This document shows, in pieces, positions 52,936-62,118 of a DNA stretch of 64,000 nucleotides. The position numbers and the translations under genes were made by a program. How positions within the stretch are numbered: the stretch's first letter is position 1; each line of letters opens with the position of its first letter. The DNA lies in assembly GCF_025146565.1 (NCBI RefSeq), contig NZ_CP102258.1, forward strand, positions 1,396,001 through 1,460,000. Direction: 5' to 3'. This DNA is from Bacteroides eggerthii (lineage in GTDB: Bacteria > Bacteroidota > Bacteroidia > Bacteroidales > Bacteroidaceae). A model generated the notes under the pieces. The model ran no database searches. It worked only from the letters and a program-made list of their open reading frames with translations, and was not told where the DNA came from.

Positions 52936-54399
52936 ATGATAAATAACTATTTAGAAAGGCAAATTAAGGAAAATTTTCCTTATCAACCAACTTCGGAGCA
53001 GGAAATTGCAATAAAATCTTTGTCGGAGTTCTTGTTGTCATCCTGTAACGAGGCGGTTTTTCTGCTTCGTGGTTATGCCGGAACGGGGAAAACGTCATTA
53101 GTCGGCGCTTTGGTCAAGACATTGGACCAGTTGCAACAAAAGTCAATATTGCTGGCTCCGACGGGACGGGCGGCGAAAGTTTTTTCTGCTTATGCGGGGC
53201 ATCCGGCGTTTACAATTCATAAAAAAATTTATAGACAGCAATCATTCTCTAATGAAACAAGTAATTTCTCGGTGAACGATAATTTGACAACTCATACTTT
53301 GTATATCGTGGATGAGGCATCCATGATTTCCAATGACGGGTTGGCGGGTTCGTCATTCGGTACGGGACGTTTGTTGGATGATTTGGTGCAGTTTGTCTAT
53401 TCCGGCGTGGGATGTCGTCTTCTGTTGATGGGCGATACGGCACAGCTTCCGCCGGTGGGTGAGGAGCAAAGTCCGGCTCTTTTTGCTGATGCCCTGAAAG
53501 GATATGGGCTGGAAGTACAGGAGGTGGATTTGACACAGGTGGTCCGTCAGGAACGGCAATCGGGTATTCTGTGGAACGCCACCCGTTTGCGGCAGCTCAT
53601 AGCCGAAGATGAATGCGGGGCGTTGCCGAGGATAAAAGTAACGGGATTTGCGGATATTAAAGTATTGCCGGGGAATGAATTGATAGATGCGCTTGAAGCA
53701 TGTTACGATCATGACGGGTTGGATGAAACGATTGTGGTGTGCCGCTCCAACAAGCGGACAAATATTTATAATAATGGTATTCGAGCCCAGATTCTTTGGA
53801 GGGAGGACGAACTGAATACGGGAGACTTGCTGATGGTTGCGAAAAATAATTATTTTTGGACGGAACAGCTTCAAGCGGACATGCTGCGTAATGGAGAGAG
53901 GAAAGAAGTGGTGGCACAAATTCCCGACTTCATAGCCAATGGAGAAACTGCCGTAGTACGTCGTGTACGCCGTACGCGTGAACTATATGGTTTTCGCTTT
54001 GCGGATGTAATGCTGGCTTTTCCTGATTATAATGATCTTGAGTTGGAGGTGAATCTTCTGTTGGATACTTTGCACAGCGATGCGCCTGCTTTACCCAAAG
54101 CAGATAATGACCGCCTTTTTTATACTGTCCTCGAAGATTACGCCGATATTACGATGAAGCGCGAAAGAATGAAGAAGATGAAAGCCGATCCTTATTACAA
54201 TGCTTTACAGGTGAAGTATGCCTATGCCGTAACTTGCCATAAGGCGCAGGGGGGACAGTGGAAGAATGTCTTTCTTGACCAGGGGTATATGACGGACGAA
54301 TATCTGACACCGGATTATTTCCGTTGGCTGTACACTGCTTTTACGCGTGCTACGGGTACGTTGTATCTGGTAAATTATCCGACTGAACAAATTATTTAA
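52936..54399 (+). CDS. RecD/Dda-like superfamily 1 DNA helicase
   Basis: A 487-residue ATP-dependent helicase. Motif I is GYAGTGKTS (residues ~47-55), motif Ia LLAPTGRAAKV, motif II IVDEASM, motif III MGDTAQLPPVG, motif V/VI YAYAVTCHKAQGGQW and YTAFTRAT (UvrD_C_2 type). It lacks the N-terminal helix-hairpin domains of full RecD2, so it resembles the short Dda-like form common in Bacteroidetes. It probably acts on stalled forks or R-loops. A monocistronic gene, divergent from the pilin-like gene. Confidence 0.88.
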   Translation: MINNYLERQIKENFPYQPTSEQEIAIKSLSEFLLSSCNEAVFLLRGYAGTGKTSLVGALVKTLDQLQQKSILLAPTGRAAKVFSAYAGHPAFTIHKKIYRQQSFSNETSNFSVNDNLTTHTLYIVDEASMISNDGLAGSSFGTGRLLDDLVQFVYSGVGCRLLLMGDTAQLPPVGEEQSPALFADALKGYGLEVQEVDLTQVVRQERQSGILWNATRLRQLIAEDECGALPRIKVTGFADIKVLPGNELIDALEACYDHDGLDETIVVCRSNKRTNIYNNGIRAQILWREDELNTGDLLMVAKNNYFWTEQLQADMLRNGERKEVVAQIPDFIANGETAVVRRVRRTRELYGFRFADVMLAFPDYNDLELEVNLLLDTLHSDAPALPKADNDRLFYTVLEDYADITMKRERMKKMKADPYYNALQVKYAYAVTCHKAQGGQWKNVFLDQGYMTDEYLTPDYFRWLYTAFTRATGTLYLVNYPTEQII

Positions 54400-54580
54400 A
54401 CACTTGATGCAGTATTTGCCTCACTGTAAGCATTTTCTAAATATGAAACAGCTAAAATCAAAGACAATGCACTCTCTCCTGTCGCATTGCCCGAAGGCTG
54501 CAAAGTATATCAGGCAGAACAGTGGATGTATACACGATGATATGATTTTTGTCAAGAGTAGATTTATGAAAGTTTAATGT

Positions 54581-54606
54581 ACGGGAGGCTTCGGCTTCCC
54601 GTTTTT
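54581..54606 (+). terminator. UUCG-capped terminator after the helicase gene
   Basis: ACGGGAGGC-TTCG-GCTTCCCGT followed by TTTT. One G-T wobble in a 9-bp stem capped by a stable UUCG tetraloop. The 181 bp between the stop codon and this hairpin hold nothing else recognised. Confidence 0.85.
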
Positions 54607-54614
54607 GCTTTCCA

Positions 54615-54695
54615 AACAGATGGTCTGTTTGAGTAGAACACATCATCTGTTTGCCTTAAATGCATCATGTGTTAACTCTGAATACATCATCCGTA
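54615..54695. repeat. 22-bp-periodic array D (AACACATCATCTGTT type)
   Basis: 15-bp units start at 54615, 54637, 54659 and 54681: AACAGATGGTCTGTT, AACACATCATCTGTT, AATGCATCATGTGTT, AATACATCATCCGTA. The first is a perfect palindrome; the others share the core and decay. Spacers are TGAGTAG, TGCCTTA and AACTCTG. It lies 9 bp after a terminator in a convergent gap, as do arrays A and B. Confidence 0.82.
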
Positions 54696-54780
54696 ATCTT
54701 GCACTTTAGCATCCTAAACCTCAATGCTAATTACCAAAACCTTAGGGAATTTCATCGCAAATTCCAGATATTTAGCCTGT

Positions 54781-54839
54781 TAAGGTGAGGCATTTGGGGA
54801 GCAAACATGCGTCGTTTGCCCTGCAAACGCACGTCATTT
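54781..54839. repeat. 22-bp-periodic array E (AAACnnnCGTCnTTT type)
   Basis: Units start at 54781, 54803 and 54825 (TAAGGTGAGGCATTT, AAACATGCGTCGTTT, AAACGCACGTCATTT) with spacers GGGGAGC and GCCCTGC. Weaker units may extend upstream in the same phase to 54715. It is out of phase with array D by 12 bp, so it is a separate array. Confidence 0.65.
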
Positions 54840-54860
54840 CAAATAGGGAAGAGTTATGGG

Positions 54861-54893
54861 AAAATAAAAACGGAGAAGCAATGCCTCTCCGTT
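54861..54893 (-). terminator. Terminator of the MBOAT/SGNH operon
   Basis: On the minus strand AACGGAGA, a 9-nt loop, TCTCCGTT, then TTTATTTT. It is 152 bp past the SGNH gene stop; the gap between contains no other gene. Confidence 0.75.
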
Positions 54894-55045
54894 CATTCTA
54901 ATTTAAAATTGAAGTATCTAAAAATTGACGATACAAATATACAACATCCCGGAGGCGATGTCAAGTGTTCGGGCAATTATTTTGCAGCTCTTCTAAAGAG
55001 AATCTTTTGCGATCTGTTTGGATAATCTGCATATTTTCTGGCAGT

Positions 55046-55963
55046 CTATTTAAAGTTGTCATGTTTGTGTCTGAGCAAAGGCTTTAATTCTTCTATGATA
55101 AAGGAGGTGTATTTATCTACCCCTTGACGATTCATGTGATAATAAGTATCATACGCATATTCGTCACTTAATACGTGCACCTTCGGTGTTACTAAAAAAG
55201 GGCATCCTTCCTTTTGGAGAAACTCTTCAACCTCCGACATCTTTTTCTTATTTTCATGATAACCTTTTTCTACATAGATGGGTGGAATGACATATACAGA
55301 GCACGTCTTTTGAAGAGTCTTAATCTTACTGGTGAAATATTTACCAAACTGTTCATCCAATCTTTCGTTGATAGGTTGGGCATTACCGGTTCCGGGGCTT
55401 TCTAACGTCCAATGTTGTGTCTCGTCTCCGTATTCATTAAATCCTGAAACACTGTAATCTTTGGAACTTCTGATTTTGGGCATTAAAGAACATTCTTTTG
55501 CTAATTGTGGAATTCCGGCTATTAGAATTGTCCATTGCCTTATATCCAGTAAGTTAATTTTTTCCCAATGTGTAACTGCCATAAGGGGCGTGAGGGTTAC
55601 GGATTCTCCATAAGCTATTGTATAGAAGTGTTCGTATTCCGGAGCGAATACAATAATGTCACCTTTTCTTGCATAGGTGGATATGTCATCAATCATATAT
55701 TTCAGTCCGATGCCGGCATGAAGTCCATAGTTAATCACATTGATATTTAGCGAGTCTTTTATTCGTTGACTGTCTAACCCGAAAGCTAAATTGCTGCCTC
55801 CGACAAAGATGATTCGGGGAGAAGGCGTGTCTTCCAGCAGTTGGCATTTCTTGTTATAGGCTTGTAAATACCCGTCTTGTTCCATAGGAAGCATTGTTAT
55901 TGCCAGTATTAAGGTGATAAGGATTCCTGCTATTAGGAGGATCTTGTTTATAAATTTTTTCAT
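55046..55963 (-). CDS. SGNH-like hydrolase/acyltransferase partner of MBOAT
   Basis: A 305-residue protein with one N-terminal membrane segment (residues ~5-26) and a periplasmic domain. Start at ATG 55961-55963 (MKKFINKIL), 4 bp after the MBOAT stop; a longer frame overlaps MBOAT and is discarded. It has a GDSL-like block VGGSNLAFGLDSQ and a C-terminal D-x2-Y-H-M-N-R-Q-G (DTYYHMNRQG), consistent with the Ser and Asp/His of SGNH enzymes. By analogy with AlgX/AlgJ or DltD it would complete O-acyl transfer to a surface glycan. The family role is inferred from the gene pair. Confidence 0.75.
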   Translation of the reverse strand: MKKFINKILLIAGILITLILAITMLPMEQDGYLQAYNKKCQLLEDTPSPRIIFVGGSNLAFGLDSQRIKDSLNINVINYGLHAGIGLKYMIDDISTYARKGDIIVFAPEYEHFYTIAYGESVTLTPLMAVTHWEKINLLDIRQWTILIAGIPQLAKECSLMPKIRSSKDYSVSGFNEYGDETQHWTLESPGTGNAQPINERLDEQFGKYFTSKIKTLQKTCSVYVIPPIYVEKGYHENKKKMSEVEEFLQKEGCPFLVTPKVHVLSDEYAYDTYYHMNRQGVDKYTSFIIEELKPLLRHKHDNFK

Positions 55964-55967
55964 AACC

Positions 55968-57410
55968 TTAGAATTGAAAATAAATGAATTCCGCTTGTGT
56001 ACCTGCAAAAACTAAAGTGAAGAGCGCTAATAAAATATATATTCCCCAACGTATACCGCGATATTTAAGTATACCGGTTCCTTCGATTTGCAGCGCATGT
56101 TGTTTATCCCGTTGCAGCCATTCCACCATCAAGAGTACAAAAGTATAGAGTAATGCTTTTTTGCCGTATTGCAAATGTAAGTCCAGCAAACTTGGTGAAC
56201 ACATTCTGCTAAGATAGTCCCATGCTTGCTTGATGTTTTCTGCCCGGAAAATAATCCAGCCAATCAGTACAAGCAGGAAGGTGAAAAGTATTTGGACGAA
56301 TTCTTTCATGGAAGGTAATAATCGCCCCGCCGCTACATTATTTGTGTGTTTTCTGTTCTTTCCCAAAAGCATCAGTGGAAAGAACAGTAGCGCATGATAA
56401 ACGCCCCACATAATGAATGTCCAGTTTGCCCCGTGCCACAAACCGCTGACGAGAAAGATAATCAGCGTATTCCTCATGACCTTCCAACGTGCGCATCGGC
56501 TGCCACCGAGAGGTATGTAAATGTAGTCGCGAAACCATGTGGTCAGCGATATATGCCAACGGCGCCAGAACTCGGCAATGTCGCGTGAGAAATAAGGAAA
56601 GCTGAAGTTACGCATCAGGTTGATACCGAACAGGCGCGCCGTACCGATAGCGATGTCCGAGTAACCGGAAAAGTCTCCATAAATCTGAAGTGTGAAGAGG
56701 AAGCCGCCCATTAATAGCGTAAAGCCGGACTGGTCGGTATAGTTTCCCCAGATTAAGTTAACAGCGGTAGCGCAGTTGTCCGCCACTACCATCTTCTTGA
56801 AGAATCCCCAAAGTATCTGTCGGCAACCATCCACGGCTTGCGCATAGTTGAAAGTATGCGACTTGTAGAACTGTGGCAACAGGTTGGTGGCGCGTTCTAT
56901 CGGCCCTGCTACCAACTGTGGAAAGAAGCTGATGTAGGCAAAAAAGGCAATGATATCTTTGCAAACCGGTAATTTCTTTTGGTAAACGTCAATACTGTAG
57001 CTCAATGCCTGAAAGGTGTAGAAACTGATACCTACGGGCAAGAGGATGTCAAGTGTTACCCAGTCTATCTGCCAACCTATGTTACCGAACAGGGCGGCGA
57101 AGTTTTCCGCAAAGAAGTTATAGTATTTGAATACGCCGAGAATGGAAAGATTTAGTACGATGTTGATAGCGCTAAGGGCTTTCTGCCGCTTCTGTTGTCC
57201 TTCGTACCGGGCAATGAGTCGTCCGCTGACATAACTGAATAGCGTGGTGAGGGCGATAAGTATCAGGAAGCGCCAGTCCCACCAACCATAGAACACATAA
57301 CTGGCAACGACCAAAAAAAGGTTTTGCCACTTCAACCGTTTAAATACAAACCAATAGAGCAGGAAGACTATCGGCAAGAAAAGCAGGAACTCAAAAGAAT
57401 TGAATAACAT
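55968..57410 (-). CDS. MBOAT-family membrane-bound O-acyltransferase
   Basis: A 480-residue inner-membrane protein with about 11 hydrophobic segments, like AlgI and DltB. Hallmarks: FPQLVAGPIER, FWRRWHISLTTWFRDYIYIPLGGSR, and the catalytic-site His in SGLWHGANWTFIMWG. It would pass acetyl or other acyl groups across the membrane for glycan O-acylation. Paired with the SGNH gene 4 bp downstream. About 300 bp upstream is a promoter box between inverted repeats, so expression may switch on and off. Confidence 0.9.
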   Translation of the reverse strand: MLFNSFEFLLFLPIVFLLYWFVFKRLKWQNLFLVVASYVFYGWWDWRFLILIALTTLFSYVSGRLIARYEGQQKRQKALSAINIVLNLSILGVFKYYNFFAENFAALFGNIGWQIDWVTLDILLPVGISFYTFQALSYSIDVYQKKLPVCKDIIAFFAYISFFPQLVAGPIERATNLLPQFYKSHTFNYAQAVDGCRQILWGFFKKMVVADNCATAVNLIWGNYTDQSGFTLLMGGFLFTLQIYGDFSGYSDIAIGTARLFGINLMRNFSFPYFSRDIAEFWRRWHISLTTWFRDYIYIPLGGSRCARWKVMRNTLIIFLVSGLWHGANWTFIMWGVYHALLFFPLMLLGKNRKHTNNVAAGRLLPSMKEFVQILFTFLLVLIGWIIFRAENIKQAWDYLSRMCSPSLLDLHLQYGKKALLYTFVLLMVEWLQRDKQHALQIEGTGILKYRGIRWGIYILLALFTLVFAGTQAEFIYFQF

Positions 57411-57605
57411 GATTCTTAATATGCCTATAAGTCTTCAAAGTGGGCGGTGCTGATTAATATGAGAAGAGCGTGAGACTTGTTCTACTCATCAAGTATCAGG
57501 TATCTGGAAAAACCTAGCAAGAATGAGTGAAGAAACAATATTCCCACGCTGTAGTATGATGAACAAGATACAGTATGGACTGTTCTCGTACATATACAAA
57601 CAGAA
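57411..57605 (-). other. Long untranslated leader of the MBOAT operon
   Basis: No coding frame is supported. It lies between the -7 box at 57717-57724 and the MBOAT ATG and would form a leader of about 300 nt. One local dyad is visible (GAACA at 57561-57565 with TGTTC at 57581-57585, enclosing ACAGT/ACTGT). No known riboswitch consensus is recognised. Confidence 0.4.
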
Positions 57606-57751
57606 TGAGCGTTACATTGTCTTCATCCCCTTGCCTTGAAATTTTCCAGATTTCGATACTTAGGATAAAGCAGAAAACGCTTTCTACTGTCCGGCAATTT
57701 CTCCTGTCGGACGCTGCAAAGTTACGCTTTCTTTTTACAATATAACGCTCA
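57606..57751 (-). promoter_or_regulatory. Candidate invertible (phase-variable) promoter for the MBOAT operon
   Basis: TGAGCGTTACATTGT at 57606-57620 is inverted at 57737-57751 (ACAATATAACGCTCA), 14 of 15 matching. Between them lie 116 bp containing a minus-strand -7 box TAACTTTG (57724-57717) that points at the MBOAT gene, so the present orientation would be ON. No strong -33 box is seen. This is the geometry of Bacteroides invertons; the recombinase would be encoded elsewhere. Inversion itself cannot be shown from one sequence. Confidence 0.5.
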
Positions 57752-57852
57752 GTGAGAATATTATTCCTGCAAGAATATTAAAATATTTCTCTTTAGGCTG
57801 ATAAAAATGTTTTAATACTGATGCCGTTTCATTAAAAGTGGGGATGCTATTA

Positions 57853-57896
57853 AAAAGACTCCGCTTTTAACTTTTCAGCTAAAAGCGGAGTCTTTT
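57853..57896 (-). terminator. Terminator of alaS
   Basis: A perfect 17-bp stem (57853-57869 with 57880-57896, core GACTCCGC/GCGGAGTC) with a 10-nt loop and T-rich flanks. It is 16 bp past the alaS stop. Confidence 0.85.
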
Positions 57897-57912
57897 ATTT
57901 ATGATATAAGTT

Positions 57913-60534
57913 TTAAAGTCCTGCCAATTCTATTACTTTATCTACCGCTGCACTCAACCCGTCAGGATTTTTACCGCCGGCAGTTGCGAAATGCGGCTGG
58001 CCGCCGCCGCCACCTTGAATCAGCTTGGCGGCTTCTTTCACAAGATTGCCTGCTTTTAGACCGCCGGCTACAAGGTTGTCACTTAGCATTACTGTCAGCA
58101 TCGGTTTTCCTTCGAATACTGTTCCTGCAACGAAGAAGAGGTTTTCTGTGATTTCTCCGCGGAGCTGGAAAGCGATATTCTTGATTGCGTCGGCGGGTAT
58201 CATGGCTGCACAGAACTTGATAACTTTCACACCGTTTATTTCCTGAATATTTTGCAGAAGTTTTTCCTTCAGTTGCGCTTCTTTCTCTTTCATGAAGTCT
58301 TCCACCTGTTTCTTCAAACCGGCATTTTCTTCGATATACTTGCGGATTGCACCGGACAAGTCGGGAGCATTGTTGAAGAGTGCTTTCAAATCGCGCATTG
58401 TATCCTGGAATGTATCAAGCATTTCTTCTACGCGGGCTCCGGTATAGGCTTCGATACGGCGGACACCGGCGGCAACGGAACTTTCGGATACAATTTTCAT
58501 CATCCCGATGTTTCCGGTAGCGGCTACGTGTGTGCCACCGCAGAATTCAATGGAGGAACCGAACTGGATAACACGTACGTGGTCACCATACTTCTCGCCG
58601 AACAACGCAATAGCTCCCAATTCTTTAGCTTCTTCAATAGGTATATTGCGATATTCTTTCAAAGGAATATTGGCGCGTATCTTGGCATTTACAATGTGTT
58701 CTACCTGACGAATCTCCTCATCTGTTACTTTCTGGAAATGAGAGAAGTCGAAACGCAGAGAGTCCGAATTCACTAAAGAGCCTTTCTGTTCAACATGGTC
58801 GCCCAACACTTCGCGTAATGCAGCGTCCAACAAGTGGGTGGCAGAATGGTTGGCGGCGCAAGCGGCACGCTTGTCGGTATCCACGCAAGCCATCATCGGA
58901 GCTTCCAGATGTTCGGGCAGCTTCTTGGTGATATGGATAGGAAGGTTGTTCTCCTTTTTTGTATCAATAACTTCAATCGTTTCAAATTCGTTCACCAGCA
59001 CGCCGGTATCGCCTACCTGACCGCCGCTTTCGGCATAGAACGGAGTCTTGTCCAGTACAATCTGGTACAATGTTTGGTTTTTCTGCTTAATCTGCCGGTA
59101 ACGCAGGATGGATGTTTCGTATTCCGTATAGTCATAGCCTACGAATTCGGTTGTGCCTTCTTGCAGCGTAATCCAGTCGCCGGTTTCAACGGCAGCGGCG
59201 TTGCGTGCGCGCTGTTTTTGCTGTTGCATTTCTGCGTCAAACTCTTTGATGTCGGCCGTCATGTCGTTTTCGCGGAGAATCAGTTCCGTAAGGTCGAGTG
59301 GAAAGCCAAAAGTATCATAAAGCGTAAAGGCGTCCTTGCCGCTGATTTCGGTCTTTCCGGCTGCTTTGGCATCTGCCATGGTCTTATCCAACAAACGAAT
59401 ACCGGTCTCCAAAGTGCGGAGGAAGGAATCTTCTTCTTCCTTGATGACTTTGGCTATCAACTCTTTCTGTACATTCAGTTCGGGATACGCACCGCCCATA
59501 TTCTCAATCAGTACAGGTAATAATTTGTACATGAATGCCTGCTTCTGTCCGAGGAACGTATAGCCGTAGCGTACTGCACGACGAAGAATACGTCGTATTA
59601 CGTAACCTGCCTTGGCATTACTTGGCAATTGGCCGTCTGTGATAGAGAAAGCGATTGTACGGATGTGGTCGGCAATCACACGCATGGCAATGTCCTGTTG
59701 CTCGTTTACACCGTATGTAGTTCCTGCCATGTCTCCGATAGCCTTCAATATAGGCTGGAAGACATCGGTATCATAGTTGGAGGTTTTGCCTTGCAGAGTG
59801 CGCACCAGACGTTCAAAGCCCATACCCGTATCAATTACTTTGGCGGGAAGCCCTTCGAGGCTGCCGTCTGCCTTGCGGTTGAACTGCATGAATACGAGGT
59901 TCCAGATTTCGATAACCTGCGGGTGGTCTTTGTTTACGAGTTGCGAACCGGGAACTTTGGCTTTTTCTTCTTCCGAACGTGAATCCACATGAATTTCGGA
60001 GCAGGGGCCACAAGGACCTGTATCGCCCATTTCCCAGAAGTTGTCGTGTTTGTTTCCGTTGAGGATATGGTCTTTCGGCAGGAACTGTTCCCAGTAGGAG
60101 GCTGCTTCATTGTCACGTTCCAGACCCTCTTCGGGGCTACCTTCGAAGACGGTGGCATAGAGATCTTTCGGATCCAGCTTCAATACGTCTACCAGATATT
60201 CCCATGCCCAAGAGATAGCTTCTTTCTTGAAGTAATCACCGAACGACCAGTTGCCCAGCATCTCGAACATTGTGTGGTGATAGGTATCATGGCCTACTTC
60301 TTCCAAGTCATTATGTTTTCCGCTGACGCGAAGACACTTCTGTGAATCCGCCACTCTTTTATATTTCGCCGGGTGGTTACCCAAAATAATATCTTTAAAC
60401 TGGTTCATACCCGCGTTGGTAAACATCAGCGTGGGGTCATCTTTAATCACCATGGGAGCCGAAGGCACAATCTGGTGACCTTTACTTTCGAAAAAACTCT
60501 TGAACGAGTCTCTGATTTCATTTGCAGTCAACAT
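57913..60534 (-). CDS. alaS: Alanyl-tRNA synthetase
   Basis: A complete 873-residue class II synthetase. Seen: the catalytic core ([13 protein letters not shown], the motif 2 region [13 protein letters not shown]), the tRNA-recognition helical domain, the editing domain zinc sites HSATHLL and CGGTH, and a C-Ala domain ending [14 protein letters not shown]. Length is normal. The leader contains an unusual heptad-repeat hairpin, and a minus-strand -7 box TATCTTTG lies at 60665-60672. Divergent from the M23 gene. Confidence 0.97.
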   Translation of the reverse strand: MLTANEIRDSFKSFFESKGHQIVPSAPMVIKDDPTLMFTNAGMNQFKDIILGNHPAKYKRVADSQKCLRVSGKHNDLEEVGHDTYHHTMFEMLGNWSFGDYFKKEAISWAWEYLVDVLKLDPKDLYATVFEGSPEEGLERDNEAASYWEQFLPKDHILNGNKHDNFWEMGDTGPCGPCSEIHVDSRSEEEKAKVPGSQLVNKDHPQVIEIWNLVFMQFNRKADGSLEGLPAKVIDTGMGFERLVRTLQGKTSNYDTDVFQPILKAIGDMAGTTYGVNEQQDIAMRVIADHIRTIAFSITDGQLPSNAKAGYVIRRILRRAVRYGYTFLGQKQAFMYKLLPVLIENMGGAYPELNVQKELIAKVIKEEEDSFLRTLETGIRLLDKTMADAKAAGKTEISGKDAFTLYDTFGFPLDLTELILRENDMTADIKEFDAEMQQQKQRARNAAAVETGDWITLQEGTTEFVGYDYTEYETSILRYRQIKQKNQTLYQIVLDKTPFYAESGGQVGDTGVLVNEFETIEVIDTKKENNLPIHITKKLPEHLEAPMMACVDTDKRAACAANHSATHLLDAALREVLGDHVEQKGSLVNSDSLRFDFSHFQKVTDEEIRQVEHIVNAKIRANIPLKEYRNIPIEEAKELGAIALFGEKYGDHVRVIQFGSSIEFCGGTHVAATGNIGMMKIVSESSVAAGVRRIEAYTGARVEEMLDTFQDTMRDLKALFNNAPDLSGAIRKYIEENAGLKKQVEDFMKEKEAQLKEKLLQNIQEINGVKVIKFCAAMIPADAIKNIAFQLRGEITENLFFVAGTVFEGKPMLTVMLSDNLVAGGLKAGNLVKEAAKLIQGGGGGQPHFATAGGKNPDGLSAAVDKVIELAGL

Positions 60535-60547
60535 ACTTCTTATTTCT

Positions 60548-60641
60548 GATTTATGATTTCTGAATTTACAGCTTGTGATTTATGACTTACATATTCTATG
60601 ATTTATCTCTTCTATAAATCATAAATCATAAATCATAAATC
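60548..60641. repeat. Inverted heptad arrays in the alaS leader
   Basis: One side has GATTTAT-type 7-mers (60548-60568, 60577-60590, 60600-60606). The other is ATAAATC repeated four times exactly (60614-60641). The inner units pair as ATGATTTAT/ATAAATCAT (9 bp, loop CTCTTCT). It lies between the alaS start codon and its -7 box. Confidence 0.8.
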
Positions 60642-60664
60642 TTATAATTCTTGAAAAAACAGTG

Positions 60665-60692
60665 CAAAGATAGCTTGTTTTTCGTATTTTTG
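60665..60692. promoter_or_regulatory. Divergent -7 boxes for alaS and the M23 gene
   Basis: CAAAGATA at 60665-60672 reads TATCTTTG on the minus strand (alaS). TATTTTTG at 60685-60692 faces the M23 peptidase gene. No clear -33 elements; the two boxes are only 12 bp apart. Confidence 0.5.
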
Positions 60693-60721
60693 CCGCATTG
60701 ATAATGAAATATTTACTCCCG

Positions 60722-61690
60722 ATGCGCAAAGTTTACTACATTTATAATCCGCGGACACAGACTTATGACCGAATTTATCCAACCGTCCGGCAACGTGCGT
60801 TGAGCATATTACGCCGGTTATTTTTTGGCATGGGACTGGGAGCTGGCAGTTTCATCGTATTATTGCTGATTTTCGGTTCGCCCTCCGAGAAGGAGTTGCG
60901 GAAAGAAAACAGCCAGCTTAAGGCGCAATATAATGTACTCTCGCGGAGAATGGACGAGGCTATGGGGGTGTTGCAGGATGTGCAGCAACGTGACGATAAT
61001 CTGTATCGGGTCATTTTTCAGGCCGATCCGGTGCCTTCGGCTATTCGTAAGGCGGGATATGGCGGCACAAACCGTTATGAGCATTTAATGGATATGGCGA
61101 ATTCCGATTTGGTAGTGAACACTACGCAGAAAATGGATATGCTCACGAAACAGCTTTATATTCAGTCACGTTCGTTTGACGATGTGGTGGAGATGTGCAA
61201 GAATCATGATGAGATGTTGCGTTGCATACCTGCCATCCAACCTATTTCGAATAAGGATTTGCGTAAGACTGCCTCCGGTTACGGAACACGTATTGATCCT
61301 ATTTACGGGACTACCAAGTTTCATGCAGGCATGGACTTTTCGGCGCATCCAGGTACGGAAGTTTACGCAACCGGTGACGGTACGGTGGTGAAAATGGGGT
61401 GGGAAACCGGTTACGGAAATCTTATCATCGTGGATCATGGCTTTGGCTATCAGACATGGTATGCCCACCTGCAAGGGTTCCGCACCAAGCTCGGTAAACG
61501 GGTAGTGCGGGGTGAAGTGATAGGCGAAGTGGGGAGTACCGGAAAAAGCACAGGCCCGCATCTTCATTACGAGGTGCATGTAAAGGGGCAGGTGGTGAAT
61601 CCCGTAAACTATTACTTTATGGATTTGAGCGCCGAAGACTATGACCGTATGATACAGCTTGCGGCTAATCATGGTAAGGTGCTTGATTGA
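60722..61690 (+). CDS. M23 (LytM-type) peptidoglycan endopeptidase, membrane-anchored
   Basis: A 322-residue protein. Start at ATG 60722 (MRKVYYIYNP), 30 bp after the -7 box; an ATG at 60698 would add 8 residues. A cytoplasmic N-terminal tail, one membrane helix (~33-52), a coiled-coil region (EKELRKENSQLKAQYNVLSRRMDEA), then the LytM domain. Zinc and catalytic residues are complete: H201 and D205 (HAGMD), H250-region WYAHL, H280 and H282 (HLH). It probably cleaves peptidoglycan cross-links. A MerR gene follows after 31 bp. Confidence 0.92.
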   Translation: MRKVYYIYNPRTQTYDRIYPTVRQRALSILRRLFFGMGLGAGSFIVLLLIFGSPSEKELRKENSQLKAQYNVLSRRMDEAMGVLQDVQQRDDNLYRVIFQADPVPSAIRKAGYGGTNRYEHLMDMANSDLVVNTTQKMDMLTKQLYIQSRSFDDVVEMCKNHDEMLRCIPAIQPISNKDLRKTASGYGTRIDPIYGTTKFHAGMDFSAHPGTEVYATGDGTVVKMGWETGYGNLIIVDHGFGYQTWYAHLQGFRTKLGKRVVRGEVIGEVGSTGKSTGPHLHYEVHVKGQVVNPVNYYFMDLSAEDYDRMIQLAANHGKVLD

Positions 61691-61721
61691 TGGATTATAA
61701 ACGACTAATTGATAGGTTGCC

Positions 61722-62114
61722 ATGCAGAACACCGATAAAGAACTGAAATTGTATTACTCCATTAGTGAGGTTGCCGGAATGTTTGATGTCAACGAATCTC
61801 TGCTCCGTTTTTGGGAGAAAGAGTTTCCGCAACTCCGGCCCAAGAAGGGGGGGCGTGGCATACGCCAGTACCGTAAGGAAGATATTGAGACGGTGAAGCT
61901 GATTTATCATCTGGTCAAGGAGCGCGGAATGACATTGCCCGGTGCGCGTCAGCGCATGAAAGACAATAAAGAAGCCACTCTCCGGAACTTTGAAATCGTA
62001 GAACGGTTGAGAAGCATTCGTGAAGAGCTTACCGGCATGAAGGAAGCTCTCGATGCTTTTACTTATGAAGATGTAGAGGCATTGAAAGAGAACCTGATGA
62101 AAGAGCATCCATAA
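61722..62114 (+). CDS. MerR family transcriptional regulator
   Basis: A 130-residue regulator with the winged helix-turn-helix at the N-terminus (YSISEVAGMFDVNESLLRFWEKEFPQLRPKKGGRGIRQYRKEDIE is the HTH and wing region, residues ~12-56) and a coiled dimer helix after it. It lacks a metal- or drug-binding C-terminal domain, so its signal is unknown. Probably co-transcribed with the M23 gene. It ends 4 bp from the convergent stringent-response gene. Confidence 0.88.
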   Translation: MQNTDKELKLYYSISEVAGMFDVNESLLRFWEKEFPQLRPKKGGRGIRQYRKEDIETVKLIYHLVKERGMTLPGARQRMKDNKEATLRNFEIVERLRSIREELTGMKEALDAFTYEDVEALKENLMKEHP

Positions 62115-62118
62115 AGAA

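Noticed and set aside
57690..57712. Riboswitch in the MBOAT leader
   Set aside because: A short dyad GTCCG/CGGAC exists, but no known riboswitch core or ligand-linked gene context is recognisable.
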